A stretch of DNA of 64,000 nucleotides from CALKYB01 sp964510575. Lineage in GTDB: Bacteria; Bdellovibrionota_C; UBA2361; SZUA-149; CALKYB01. The DNA is taken from NCBI GenBank assembly GCA_964510575.1, contig CAZECN010000008.1:27982-91981 (forward strand). Direction: 5' to 3'. Both the position numbers and the translations under genes were made by a program. Shown here piece after piece: positions 53,165 through 61,806 of the stretch. The notes under the pieces are model-generated. The model made no database searches and had not been told where the DNA came from. It was given only the letters and a program-made list of their open reading frames with translations. Position 1 is the stretch's first letter, and each line of letters opens with the position of its first letter.

Positions 53165-53908
53165 ATGAGATCATTTCAGTTATTTTTATTATCTTTATTC
53201 TTTCTCGTCGACATAGGCCCAACGCTCGCCGAAGAGCGAGCTATTAACAAATCTATTGAAAGCCCTGTTAAGGCACGGACCAATCCTTTGATTAGGAATA
53301 GGCAGGAACGATCTAGCAAAACTGATAGCAGTATTGCGGCTGACCAGATAAAGCCAGAACTTAGCTCGGAGAGAGAAGATAAGCCCAAGCGGATGGTAGT
53401 AAACGCTTGGCTTAGTAAGCTTGAAAACCCTCATTTTAATGACAATCTAAGCTACTTACTTTCTCTCCATTCAAAGGGCGCAATTTCTATTGAAAGGATA
53501 AACATTTTGGTTAGTGGGGAGTTAAACAAAGAAGAGTTGGCAGGAATAGCTCAGCTTGCGCAAATTAGAAAAAGGATTGAGTCAGGCAAAATTTCTTCAG
53601 ACAAGGCTGATAAAGCGTTTCAGTCTCCTTTATCCAAAATAGGGTCTCATCAATTGTCGATTAGAAAGGCAGGGTTCAGAGCAGTTAAGTCAGTTTCTGA
53701 AACAGTGCCCTGGGGCGAGATTCCTCAGCTTCAATGGAAAAAGGGGGAAGAGAAAGGTCAAGTAAGTGGGTCGAAGAAATTGAAGTCTTTGATTGGTATG
53801 GATGGTGAACCTTTAAAATCACCCAGAGTAGTCTCCCGTAAAAAAGAGGAGAGGGCTCCTTCCAAAACAAAATATAAAATTGAAAGCTTTGTTTTGGACA
53901 TTAGATAA
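53165..53908 (+). CDS. hypothetical exported protein, 247 aa
   Basis: No family is recognised. A signal peptide (1-22, ending TLA/EE) precedes a Lys/Arg/Ser-rich, mostly disordered region to about 80. A helical segment follows at about 82-145 (NLSYLLSLHSKGAISIERINILVSGELNKEEL, RIESGKISSDKADKAF), and then a basic tail. It follows the jelly-roll lipoprotein after 36 nt and may share its transcript. It is probably periplasmic; its role is unknown. Confidence 0.55.
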   Translation: MRSFQLFLLSLFFLVDIGPTLAEERAINKSIESPVKARTNPLIRNRQERSSKTDSSIAADQIKPELSSEREDKPKRMVVNAWLSKLENPHFNDNLSYLLSLHSKGAISIERINILVSGELNKEELAGIAQLAQIRKRIESGKISSDKADKAFQSPLSKIGSHQLSIRKAGFRAVKSVSETVPWGEIPQLQWKKGEEKGQVSGSKKLKSLIGMDGEPLKSPRVVSRKKEERAPSKTKYKIESFVLDIR

Positions 53909-53911
53909 AGA

Positions 53912-54670
53912 CTAACTCTTTTCAATGTTAAAATTTTCGTGTTGTTGTCTGGCCCATTCTTCCACTTCATTGACCATTGCTTTATGCCCTCCTTCGAAGG
54001 AACTGTGGTCAATTTCATCACCAAATACGATATTTAGTTTAGAACCTACTCCAACAGGTTTAAAAACTCCTCCTACAATTTTGGCTGGACCATGAAGGTA
54101 GGTGGGTATTACTTTTAGGTCCTGTCCGGCTGACTTGATCAAGGAACTTAGTCCAGCATGCTTGTAGCTCCCCACAGAACCGTCGGAGGACCTGGTCCCA
54201 GCTGGAAATAGAACTACCGATAGTTTTTTTTCCTTGGTTCTTTTGCCGAGTGCAGCTAGTGCGCGAAGCGACTGTTTAGGATTTTTTCTGTCTATGATAG
54301 CTGAGCCGTCTCTGTTGATCACAAAAGATATTGAAGGAATGCCCTTGGCTAGCTCTTTTTTAGGCACAAAAACAGGTCTCAGAGGGGCCAATGTTGTGAA
54401 TAGGAGAGTTAAATCAAACATTGATTGATGATTGCAAAGAAACAAATAGCTCTTATCATCTTGAATGTTCTCTCTTCCGCTAACTCCGATTGAGCAACCA
54501 ATAAGTTTTAGTAATCCCGTTAAGCAAAAATGAAGACGGTCCCGAGTGGAGTTAAAGGAGGGTTTGCCCAGTAGCTGGCCAATTCGGAACTCCAGCTCGA
54601 AGTAGAGCAGCACCAAGGCAAAGCCAAGGTAGAAGATAGGAGTTAAAAGCCACGAAACTAGTTTAGACAT
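53912..54670 (-). CDS. plsC: 1-acyl-sn-glycerol-3-phosphate acyltransferase (PlsC family)
   Basis: This 252-residue enzyme has two N-terminal hydrophobic stretches and the acyltransferase motifs His81-x4-Asp86 (NHQSMFD), GSAIIDRKNP and FPAGTRSSDG. PlsC acylates lysophosphatidic acid to phosphatidic acid at the inner face of the membrane, which fits the lipid-rich neighbourhood. It starts 9 nt after the end of the 173-residue gene on the same strand and is convergent with the exported protein. Other glycerolipid acyltransferases share these motifs, so the substrate is likely but not proven. Confidence 0.87.
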   Translation of the reverse strand: MSKLVSWLLTPIFYLGFALVLLYFELEFRIGQLLGKPSFNSTRDRLHFCLTGLLKLIGCSIGVSGRENIQDDKSYLFLCNHQSMFDLTLLFTTLAPLRPVFVPKKELAKGIPSISFVINRDGSAIIDRKNPKQSLRALAALGKRTKEKKLSVVLFPAGTRSSDGSVGSYKHAGLSSLIKSAGQDLKVIPTYLHGPAKIVGGVFKPVGVGSKLNIVFGDEIDHSSFEGGHKAMVNEVEEWARQQHENFNIEKS

Positions 54671-54679
54671 TTCATACCG

Positions 54680-55201
54680 TCAGAGGATTAATCTTTGAGC
54701 ACGACTTTGCCATAGCTCTATCTTCCCAACCAGTGCAGGCGCAGATTTTACTGCCTCAGCTAAATGTTTCTCACTTTGGATAAGGAGCTGTTCCATTAGC
54801 TCAACTTTTTTCGAACTATTAGCTAAATGGGCATGTCTGGCTCGGTCGAACCAGTGAAACAGCCTGACACTAGCTGGGTCAGATTTAGGCCTATCTATTG
54901 AATGAAGAATACTTGTTTTAAGCGTCTCCGGGTCATCAAGCTTTGCTTCGTCAAGTTGAATCAGGGCAACTCTGGCCGGAAGAGGATTGAAAGATACTCC
55001 TTCCTCTCTTTTGAAATCAATCTCGGTCGCCCCGCCCGAGGACATAGCCATTTTGTAAGCATCTTTAAGTGTCAGTACCACATTTTCTGGGTAAATCCTC
55101 TCTAAGGTGCCTTTTAGTTTTGGAGAGCTAAGCTCTATTTTTGGGCTCAATGACTTAAAAGGGGTAGGTGAGTTGAAAGAGGGGGTTGGATTCTTGTTCA
55201 T
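54680..55201 (-). CDS. hypothetical protein, 173 aa
   Basis: No family is recognised. It is soluble; the N-terminus is Pro/Ser-rich (PTPSFNSPTPFKSLSPK), then mixed, with a helical C-terminal half (HSIDRPKSDPASVRLFHWFDRARHAHLANSSKKVELMEQLLI). The position 9 nt before plsC implies cotranscription. There is no export signal. The short start region repeats Ser-Pro and Thr-Pro dipeptides, perhaps a flexible tail. Its function cannot be inferred. Confidence 0.55.
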   Translation of the reverse strand: MNKNPTPSFNSPTPFKSLSPKIELSSPKLKGTLERIYPENVVLTLKDAYKMAMSSGGATEIDFKREEGVSFNPLPARVALIQLDEAKLDDPETLKTSILHSIDRPKSDPASVRLFHWFDRARHAHLANSSKKVELMEQLLIQSEKHLAEAVKSAPALVGKIELWQSRAQRLIL

Positions 55202-55438
55202 CTACTGCAGCTCTTGGAAGCTATCCAAATTCAATCAAGCTAATTAGAATTTTCTTTAGTAAGTTAGCGACTTAACCATGATTTGGGTAAAGCTTCAAAG
55301 AATTCAAAAGGGAGTTGCCCAAGTTCTATTCGGAGAAAGTCTATCTGTTGCGTAATTGCAAAAATACATGTAAATTATAGGTAATTAGTCTCGATTGCTC
55401 TGGTAATTTTTGTATTAGATCTAATTTCCAAACGTCCG

Positions 55439-56383
55439 ATGTCTGCAGGAAAAAACGCTTGGTATATGAATAAGGCACTTCAACATACTTTCTTTAGACG
55501 ATATTTGTTAGCCGGTCTGATCGGACTTTCCCTGGTGGCCTTTTCTGTTTCAAGTCAGGCGGATTACATAGAGCCTGGTGATGTCAAGGTTCAGACAGTC
55601 GCTTACAAACCCGGAGCTGAAGAACTGACTTCGGGGACTTATCATTACAAAGTAACTTGGCAAGGTATGCCAGTAGCTGATGCTGAAATTGAAGTATATC
55701 CCGTCTCTTCAGCTAGCTCACCAGTTAGAGTTGTTGCTCGAACCAAAACTAAAGGTTTGGTTGCTGCTTTTTATAAAATGAAACATCGCTCAGAAAGTAT
55801 GTTTGAGAAGGGAACTTTTCGTCCTGTTCATTATTCGAGTAATCAAAAGGAAAGAAGAAAAGAAAAATTTAGGGAAGTTGATTTTAAAAAAGATGGTTTA
55901 GTTCGCTCTGCTCGTTGGAGAGAGGGTCGAGCGAAAACAGTCCAAGAATTTCGACCTGAGAATCCACTTTTCGATCCAATCTCGGCTGCTTTTCTAGCTA
56001 AGAGTTTGGATTTGAGGGTTGGGAGAAAAGTCAGTTTCGATGTTTTTAATGGTAAGCATCGTTACTTAATAGACTTTGAAGTAGAGAAACTCGAGAGAAT
56101 TAAGGTTAAGGGCCAGTCTGTTGAAGCTTTTAAAGTTGTTCCTTCTGTCCAAAAGCTGACTGATACCGAGGGAGAGAAGAAATTAAAGTCTGCAGCTTTA
56201 TGGATTACGGCTGACGATAGTCGGGAAATTTTGCAAGTATCTAGCAGTGTTTATATCGGATCTGTTGTAGCAAAGTTCGACAAGTTCGTAGCTAGCCCTG
56301 GTGGAATGTTAGAAGCTCACTCGGTGGAGGATGTAGATGCTGATAGAGCTAAAGCCAGAGCTAGTCTTGGAGATCCGGGCTAA
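55439..56383 (+). CDS. DUF3108 periplasmic protein, 314 aa
   Basis: After an extended N-terminus there is a signal segment (RRYLLAGLIGLSLVAFSVSSQA/D). The mature protein has the DUF3108 pattern: GTYHYKVTWQGMPVADAEIEV, VVARTKTKGLVAAFYKMKHRSESMF, RPVHYSSNQKERRKEKFREVDF, and the later LFDPISAAFLAKSL and FDVFNGKHRYLIDFEVEKLE. These proteins are beta-rich periplasmic domains of undefined function found in Gram-negative bacteria. Both ATG triplets (55439 and 55466) lack a strong ribosome site. It converges with the exoribonuclease gene, with 4 nt of overlap. Confidence 0.8.
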   Translation: MSAGKNAWYMNKALQHTFFRRYLLAGLIGLSLVAFSVSSQADYIEPGDVKVQTVAYKPGAEELTSGTYHYKVTWQGMPVADAEIEVYPVSSASSPVRVVARTKTKGLVAAFYKMKHRSESMFEKGTFRPVHYSSNQKERRKEKFREVDFKKDGLVRSARWREGRAKTVQEFRPENPLFDPISAAFLAKSLDLRVGRKVSFDVFNGKHRYLIDFEVEKLERIKVKGQSVEAFKVVPSVQKLTDTEGEKKLKSAALWITADDSREILQVSSSVYIGSVVAKFDKFVASPGGMLEAHSVEDVDADRAKARASLGDPG

Positions 56384-58503
56384 GCTAGCTTTTCAGAAAG
56401 CCTCAAAGATCCACGTTTTGAATTGATGCTATCAATCTTCAAAACAATTTTTTCTCCGTTTCTAGCTTTTATTTTCTTATCTTTTCTATCTGTCTTGAAA
56501 GTGGCAGTGGTTTGACTGAGTTCAAGCTCGGCCAGAGGTTTAGGACCTGCAACTTTGACGATAGTTGCATTTAACTCTTTTAATCCCTGAGTTTCGATAT
56601 ACTTTAGTAGCCAGTATCTATTTCTCTCATACTGCACCAAACCAGCTTTTTCAGACGGACCTTCTAACTGGGAGATTCGTTCCGTTAGATTTTCTTCATC
56701 AAAACACGCCTCTCCGCTTTTCAAAAAGTTGCTGATCTGTTGCTGGTTGGCTAGGTCAGACGCCCTACGTATTGGGCTTGTAGTTTGAGCGTACTGCTTA
56801 ACTCCCAGTCCGAAATGTGAAGCCGCTTTAACACTTGTTTCTGAGCGCTTAAGTAAACCACGGAGTGCGTACTCTCTAGCAGGGCCTTCTTTAGTGTTTT
56901 CAGTTACACTTTCAAAAGTTCTGTCCGGTTCAGGTTGTGATCTAAAAACTAGAGGGAAGCCATGCCCGGTTGCGAAAGCAGCTGAACATTCGTTTGCCAG
57001 AATCATCATTTCACTGACCAGTTTAAAAGCCGGTGAGTCATCGCTGACTGGCTGGAGGCTTATATTACCTTCAGCATCAATTTTAGGGCTAAGATCTCTG
57101 CGATCAAGATGAGTAGCGCCTGACTCAATCCTGTAAGCATCTCTTTTGGCCGCCATGTCCCAAAGGGAAAGTAGGCTCGACTTAATATCAGGTGCTAGAT
57201 CACTAGTGCCATCACAGAGTTCCCCATTAGCTAATTCATAACTTAGGTTAGAAGCTACTTTTACAATAGAGCGCACGATTCTAAAGGAATCGACCTCGCC
57301 GTTATCAGATAGCTTAACTATATAACTTATTGCAGGTCGCAGTTGATCTGCCTTGAGGCTTAGCTTGTCGCAAGAGAGCGCATCCGGGAACATGTGTATG
57401 CTCTCATCTGCACAGTAAATGGAACTTCCTCGGGAAACAGCCAATTTATCTAGTAAGGACTCAGGTTGAACTCGTTCTGAAACATCGCTGATATGAATCC
57501 CCAGCTCTCCGGTATCGGAGTCGAAAGATAGGGCATCGTCAATATCCTGGGTGCCTACTCCGTCGATACTAAAACAGCACATTCCGCTAAAATCTTCGCG
57601 TTTGCTAGCGGTGTTTTCCGAACCTTGATCAATCTCTATTTTAGCAATGGCTTCCACCGCTTCCATAATTTCTTCAGAAAAGACCCTGGATATTCTATGT
57701 CTAATTACTGGAAGATTTTCATTCTCTTTGAAATGCCCCAGTTTTTCTAGAAGTAGCATGGCTTGGTCAGCAGGTTTGCCATCCAGCTTAAACCCTTCGA
57801 TTTCACTCGAACATCTGTTTAATACTTCGCGAGCTTGTTTAGCGGAAGCATGCTTGACGCCCCATAGGGCAAGATCTTCTACCAGGCTGATTTCTTCTGG
57901 AAGTTCGGTGTCTTCGTCTTTCAGTCTAGTAGCGATTGCTGAGATTAGCGTATTGATCTTTTCAGCTGCTTCTAACCTCTTTTCCGCTTCTTTTTTTCTC
58001 TTCTCTACATCTTGCTCTTTTCGAGCTTGAAAGTTTTGTCCTCGACGAGTAAAGAAAACTTCATCCAGTAAAAAGGCTCTTCTTAAAGCCAAATGTTGGA
58101 CTACTTGATCACTTTTAAAAACTGCACGGGTGTGGTCACTGATTGATTGAGCCTTTTCACTATTTTCGCCACTGGCCTGACATTTTTTCCAAACTTCCTC
58201 CATGTCCAAGGAAGTTACTTTCTGGTTGGCTTTTTTGGAAAGTTGCTGAAGGAAGCTAACCTTTTTTCCTTTTGGCCAGTCGGTTGCCGGTAGTCGAGCA
58301 GGAAGTAGATAGATTCGTTCTACTGCTAGTGACACTTCTTTCGAGTTTTCATCGAGCACTAGCCATTTCTTTTTTACAGGTTTGTTTACGACGGCGAGCA
58401 CGGAATTGCCGTGGTGTTCATATTCGATAATCACACCGGAAGAAATACGATTTTTGCCGCCTTTGTCTCTGGAGCCTGGACGACCTTTGGGCATCATTGA
58501 CAT
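56380..58503 (-). CDS. RNase II/R-family exoribonuclease (RNB domain)
   Basis: This 707-residue 3'-5' exoribonuclease has an RNB catalytic domain from about residue 300. It carries FSIDGVGTQDIDDALSFD (the Asp cluster that holds the catalytic metal), LGIHISDVSERV, DALSCDKLSLK, and the later AREYALRGLLKRSETSVKAASHFGLGVKQYAQTTSPIRRASDLANQQ typical of RNase II. The N-terminal 290 residues are Lys/Glu-rich and helical, unlike cold-shock-domain starts, and the C-terminal S1-like part is short. AGGAG precedes the ATG at 58503. It is an RNase II-type variant. Confidence 0.85.
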   Translation of the reverse strand: MSMMPKGRPGSRDKGGKNRISSGVIIEYEHHGNSVLAVVNKPVKKKWLVLDENSKEVSLAVERIYLLPARLPATDWPKGKKVSFLQQLSKKANQKVTSLDMEEVWKKCQASGENSEKAQSISDHTRAVFKSDQVVQHLALRRAFLLDEVFFTRRGQNFQARKEQDVEKRKKEAEKRLEAAEKINTLISAIATRLKDEDTELPEEISLVEDLALWGVKHASAKQAREVLNRCSSEIEGFKLDGKPADQAMLLLEKLGHFKENENLPVIRHRISRVFSEEIMEAVEAIAKIEIDQGSENTASKREDFSGMCCFSIDGVGTQDIDDALSFDSDTGELGIHISDVSERVQPESLLDKLAVSRGSSIYCADESIHMFPDALSCDKLSLKADQLRPAISYIVKLSDNGEVDSFRIVRSIVKVASNLSYELANGELCDGTSDLAPDIKSSLLSLWDMAAKRDAYRIESGATHLDRRDLSPKIDAEGNISLQPVSDDSPAFKLVSEMMILANECSAAFATGHGFPLVFRSQPEPDRTFESVTENTKEGPAREYALRGLLKRSETSVKAASHFGLGVKQYAQTTSPIRRASDLANQQQISNFLKSGEACFDEENLTERISQLEGPSEKAGLVQYERNRYWLLKYIETQGLKELNATIVKVAGPKPLAELELSQTTATFKTDRKDKKIKARNGEKIVLKIDSINSKRGSLRLSEKLA

Positions 58504-58583
58504 AATACTCCTAGCACCTATTTAAGAATCCAAAGCTTTCTAAAATAAAATCAGAGAACAAGCAATGATTGCTGATTGGTCGT

Positions 58584-59696
58584 TCAGGAGGTAGCTGGAA
58601 TAGGGTCTGAAGCAATAAAATCCTCCAGCAGTTGCCAAATTTCAGAATCTGAGCTTTTGGCGATTTCAGCTAGTTTTTTTATTTGTTCCAAAAAGACCGA
58701 AAAGTTCGAGTTACTTCTAACCTTATATAGCTTGTAGAAAGTTCTGTATCGGTCAAAATAAGCCCTTCTGGAGAGTATGACGGCGTTGTTGAGGTTTTTA
58801 CCGAAGCTACTATACCCACCGCTTTTCAACTTAGGTTTTACTTCTTCCCAGCCTTTTAAAATATCCTCAAAAAGAACTTTTCTCGCTTCTAATAGTTCGT
58901 CTTTAGAAAGGCCCTGTTTGTAAAGCTTTTCAATTCTGTCGATCGATTGCCCAAGATAGTCGGCATACAAAAGTTCGTCTTCAAATCTTTCCCTAGCTTT
59001 TACGGCTAAGGGACTGCTGGGCCCGTCTCTCATTTCAAAGTATGCAATTGCCCCAGCAGCTCCAGTCACATTGGCCATTGTTTCATTGAAAGACACATGA
59101 TTCCTAATCCAAAGAGTATTGTGCAGTAACTCATGAATAATCAGGTTGGCTGTTGCAATTTCATCCTTCGAGACCATGGTTGAGAGGAAAGGGTCTTTAA
59201 ACCATCCTAGAGTACTGAAAGCAGGTGATGGCCTGAGATAAATATCATAACCTTTTTTCTCAAAGTCTCTGGCTTCTTCTAGGCCCTGTTCTTTGTCAAA
59301 AAAACCTTTATAAGGAACGCTGCCAACAATAGGAAACCACCAGGTATGAGGTGCGAAAGATTCCTTAGGGGCAGCGCTCAGCACCCACACAAGTACATCT
59401 CTTTTTATGTCGTAATACTCTGTGTAGCTTCCACCTGGAGTTAGACCTTGTTCTTCACAAAATTTTCTAACATCCAGTACTAAGGAAAGGTTTTTCTTTA
59501 ATTCCTCAGAGGTGTCTTCTCTACTTAAAACTTCCGGAATAGGTTCTTTGCCCCAAAGTATTTGTGCTTCTTCCCAGCCAGCTTTTGCTATATATGTTGG
59601 AGAGCATCCAGAAAGATAATTGACGGCTAGAAAAGCACCTAGAAGTATGAATGCTGCAGTTTTACCAATGCCGTGCTTACTGTCTTTATTGAGCAT
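58584..59696 (-). CDS. predicted aminopeptidase lipoprotein (PF10023 type)
   Basis: This 370-residue lipoprotein has a signal peptide ending LSGC (Cys 31) and a zinc-peptidase motif, HELLH, at 188-192, followed by FNETMA (Glu 205). This is the layout of the putative aminopeptidase family PF10023. GWEEAQILWGKEPIPEVL near residue 40 and YFDRYRTFYKLYK near the end also fit. It probably acts on peptides at the outer membrane. It overlaps the SGNH hydrolase gene by 11 nt and belongs to the operon that starts with the beta-propeller protein. Confidence 0.83.
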   Translation of the reverse strand: MLNKDSKHGIGKTAAFILLGAFLAVNYLSGCSPTYIAKAGWEEAQILWGKEPIPEVLSREDTSEELKKNLSLVLDVRKFCEEQGLTPGGSYTEYYDIKRDVLVWVLSAAPKESFAPHTWWFPIVGSVPYKGFFDKEQGLEEARDFEKKGYDIYLRPSPAFSTLGWFKDPFLSTMVSKDEIATANLIIHELLHNTLWIRNHVSFNETMANVTGAAGAIAYFEMRDGPSSPLAVKARERFEDELLYADYLGQSIDRIEKLYKQGLSKDELLEARKVLFEDILKGWEEVKPKLKSGGYSSFGKNLNNAVILSRRAYFDRYRTFYKLYKVRSNSNFSVFLEQIKKLAEIAKSSDSEIWQLLEDFIASDPIPATS

Positions 59697-60501
59697 CAGG
59701 CTGAGTTAAAACTGATTCCTCAGGAAGGCCAAGTCGACTTGCTAAATCACTGGCTCCGCTACCAGAAAAAATATCTATGTTAAGAAGAGTGGCTAGTATC
59801 ACTTCTCCAATTACGTCATACCCTCCTTGATTGGGATGTAGACCTTCAGGACGATTAAGCAGGGGGCAGGAACCAAGAGCTGGACAGCCATTTCTGAAAG
59901 CTCTGTTTGCATCGACAATACTAATTCCGTTTATATCACCAACACTACGAGCTTCGGCAGCGTAAGTCGTTAAAAAAGGGTTTAGGGAGGCTCGGTCACA
60001 ACATGTGGGAGTGGGAGTTATTAAAATAGGTTCAACTCCATTAGCTCGGGCTATGTTCACCAAGGCTTGATAGCTGAAGAATATCTGACCACTTCTGGTT
60101 CCAGTGAAGGCGTCGTTGCTACCAGTTAGGATTATCGCGTAATCAGGTCTTTCTGAGCTTATAACCCTGGCAAACCTACCGATTCCATCTCCATTTATAA
60201 GTTCTCCAGGTAGGCCTTGGTTAGATATGCCAATTCCTAGAAAAGTTTCCAATCGTAAAGGAAATCCAGCTTCACCAAATGGGACTGAGCTGGCATCTTC
60301 CTCATCTACTAAACTGCCAAAAGGGTTAAAGTCTCCAACTCCTCGAGTAATACTGTCTCCAAAGGCAAGCACTTCTATTTGTCCATCTCCATTAATATCT
60401 TCAAGAAAGGAGCTTTGAAGGACAGCGCCGGGTGGTACTTGCGCCAGAGCATTGATGTTAAGGAAAATAATAGAACAATATAAAAGAAATGTTTTTGTCA
60501 T
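59686..60501 (-). CDS. SGNH/GDSL-family hydrolase, exported
   Basis: This 271-residue protein has a signal peptide (about 1-20) and a short Asp/Gly stretch EDINGDGQIEVL like an FG-GAP or EF-hand remnant. The SGNH blocks follow: GDSITRG with Ser 50, the Gly block NQGLPGEL, and TGSNDAF with the conserved Asn. The last block reads PEGLHPNQGGY, with Glu where many members have Asp; the His is kept. Family members are esterases, lipases or acyl-esterases acting on surface glycans or lipids. It overlaps both neighbours. Confidence 0.83.
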   Translation of the reverse strand: MTKTFLLYCSIIFLNINALAQVPPGAVLQSSFLEDINGDGQIEVLAFGDSITRGVGDFNPFGSLVDEEDASSVPFGEAGFPLRLETFLGIGISNQGLPGELINGDGIGRFARVISSERPDYAIILTGSNDAFTGTRSGQIFFSYQALVNIARANGVEPILITPTPTCCDRASLNPFLTTYAAEARSVGDINGISIVDANRAFRNGCPALGSCPLLNRPEGLHPNQGGYDVIGEVILATLLNIDIFSGSGASDLASRLGLPEESVLTQPDAQ

Positions 60502-61679
60502 TGTTCTTTCTCCAGGTCCTCGAGGTTTCTAATTATGTTTCTTGGTTTTTCTGTGGGTTGTGCAGAATTTTCTGGGGCTGGCTGCAGCTTAATAGGTCGC
60601 TTTTTTAGTCTTCTGCCACAAGCTTGATCGGCTCTCTCGTCAAAACTTATTTCATGCAGTTCTGTCGGGCTAGCTTCTTCAGAGGAAGACTCTTCGGCTT
60701 GTGTTGGTTCCTCAGAAAAAGGGTAGTCGGGCAAGGAAGTCCAGGAAACATTTCTAACAGAGGAGCTTCCATCTGTAATTTGTTTAGGGCTGCCGGTATC
60801 ATTGCCTTTAGTAAAGACTTGGTAGTTCTTTTTTCCTGGGTTCACTTCTTTGGTAAAAAGAATCACTTTGCCGTTATCAGAAAACACAGGGTCAAAATGT
60901 CTCCCAGCATTTTCGGTCATTTTTTCAGCTTTGCCTTTTCCTTTTCTAATCGCATATATCCCAACATCTGTGCTTTCACCGAAAGAGAAGGCGATAGTGT
61001 TTCCACTGGGATGCCAAGCTGCTCTGCTATAGTTCTTCGTGCCAGTTGTTAGTTGGAAATTTGTCTTAGTCGGTAGGTGATGAATTAGTAAGTCCCATCC
61101 TGGCCAGTCTTTGTTGCTTGCAAAAACTATTTCATCGCCGTTGGGTGACCACTTGGGGACAGCATTGTCTTTTCGTAAATCGGTTAGCTGAATGACCCTA
61201 GAGCCATCCGCATTCATTACAAAAATGTTGGAGCTTTCTTTGGAGCCCCTTGAGCTTTTGAAAACTATTTTTTCCCCGTCTGGGGACCAGTCTGGATCTT
61301 CATCAACACCTTTTGACTTGGTAAGTCGTTTTAAGTCTTTTCCGTCTGATCTGATGCTGAAAATTTCCCGGTCTCCACAGATGTCAGAATAGAACAGCAC
61401 TTCTTTTCCATCCGGTGACCAGGAAGGATACTCTTCAAGAGATTTTGATGCGAAAAGCTCTCTAGTTTCGCCAGTATCAAGATTCGCTACCATTAAGTCT
61501 TTCTGCCCATTTGGGGAGATCTTCGTGAACACAAGCCTGCCGGCTAGGTCAGCAGAATCGGTTATTCTTACTTCAGCCAGAGCTTGGTAGTTTGAAATCA
61601 CTAGGCTTGCAGCTATTGCAAAGGCTGTTGGCTTTCTTGCTCTAAATATATTGTGTAGCTGGCCTAGCAAAGTTAGCAT
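60498..61679 (-). CDS. TolB-like WD40/PD40 beta-propeller protein, exported
   Basis: This protein of about 393 residues has a signal peptide ending ALA/EV followed by repeated PD40 blades, each with the pattern SPDGKEVLFYSD, SPDGEKIVFKS, SPNGDEIVFAS, HPSGNTIAFSFG or SDNGKVILFTKE, as in TolB. The Pro/Glu/Ser-rich tail and acidic end (about 330-393) are not part of TolB. A longer frame starts with TTG at 61745, but the ATG at 61679 places the signal peptide correctly. It leads an overlapping operon with SGNH hydrolase, aminopeptidase and perhaps the exoribonuclease. The gene order does not include tolA or pal. Confidence 0.78.
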   Translation of the reverse strand: MLTLLGQLHNIFRARKPTAFAIAASLVISNYQALAEVRITDSADLAGRLVFTKISPNGQKDLMVANLDTGETRELFASKSLEEYPSWSPDGKEVLFYSDICGDREIFSIRSDGKDLKRLTKSKGVDEDPDWSPDGEKIVFKSSRGSKESSNIFVMNADGSRVIQLTDLRKDNAVPKWSPNGDEIVFASNKDWPGWDLLIHHLPTKTNFQLTTGTKNYSRAAWHPSGNTIAFSFGESTDVGIYAIRKGKGKAEKMTENAGRHFDPVFSDNGKVILFTKEVNPGKKNYQVFTKGNDTGSPKQITDGSSSVRNVSWTSLPDYPFSEEPTQAEESSSEEASPTELHEISFDERADQACGRRLKKRPIKLQPAPENSAQPTEKPRNIIRNLEDLEKEQ

Positions 61680-61806
61680 AAAATTCAGTCTTAACGAGTT
61701 CTGAGGAGGTGCTGTAAAATTATCGCCTGAGGATTCTAATGTCAAAATAAATAGTGTGTTAGAAGGTGACCAGAAGACCAGTTTAATTCCCCCTTCAGCG
61801 AAGTGG

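Noticed and set aside
53165..53434. Minus-strand frames opposite the exported 247-residue protein
   Set aside because: They are antisense to a frame with a good signal peptide and have no ribosome sites; shadow frames.
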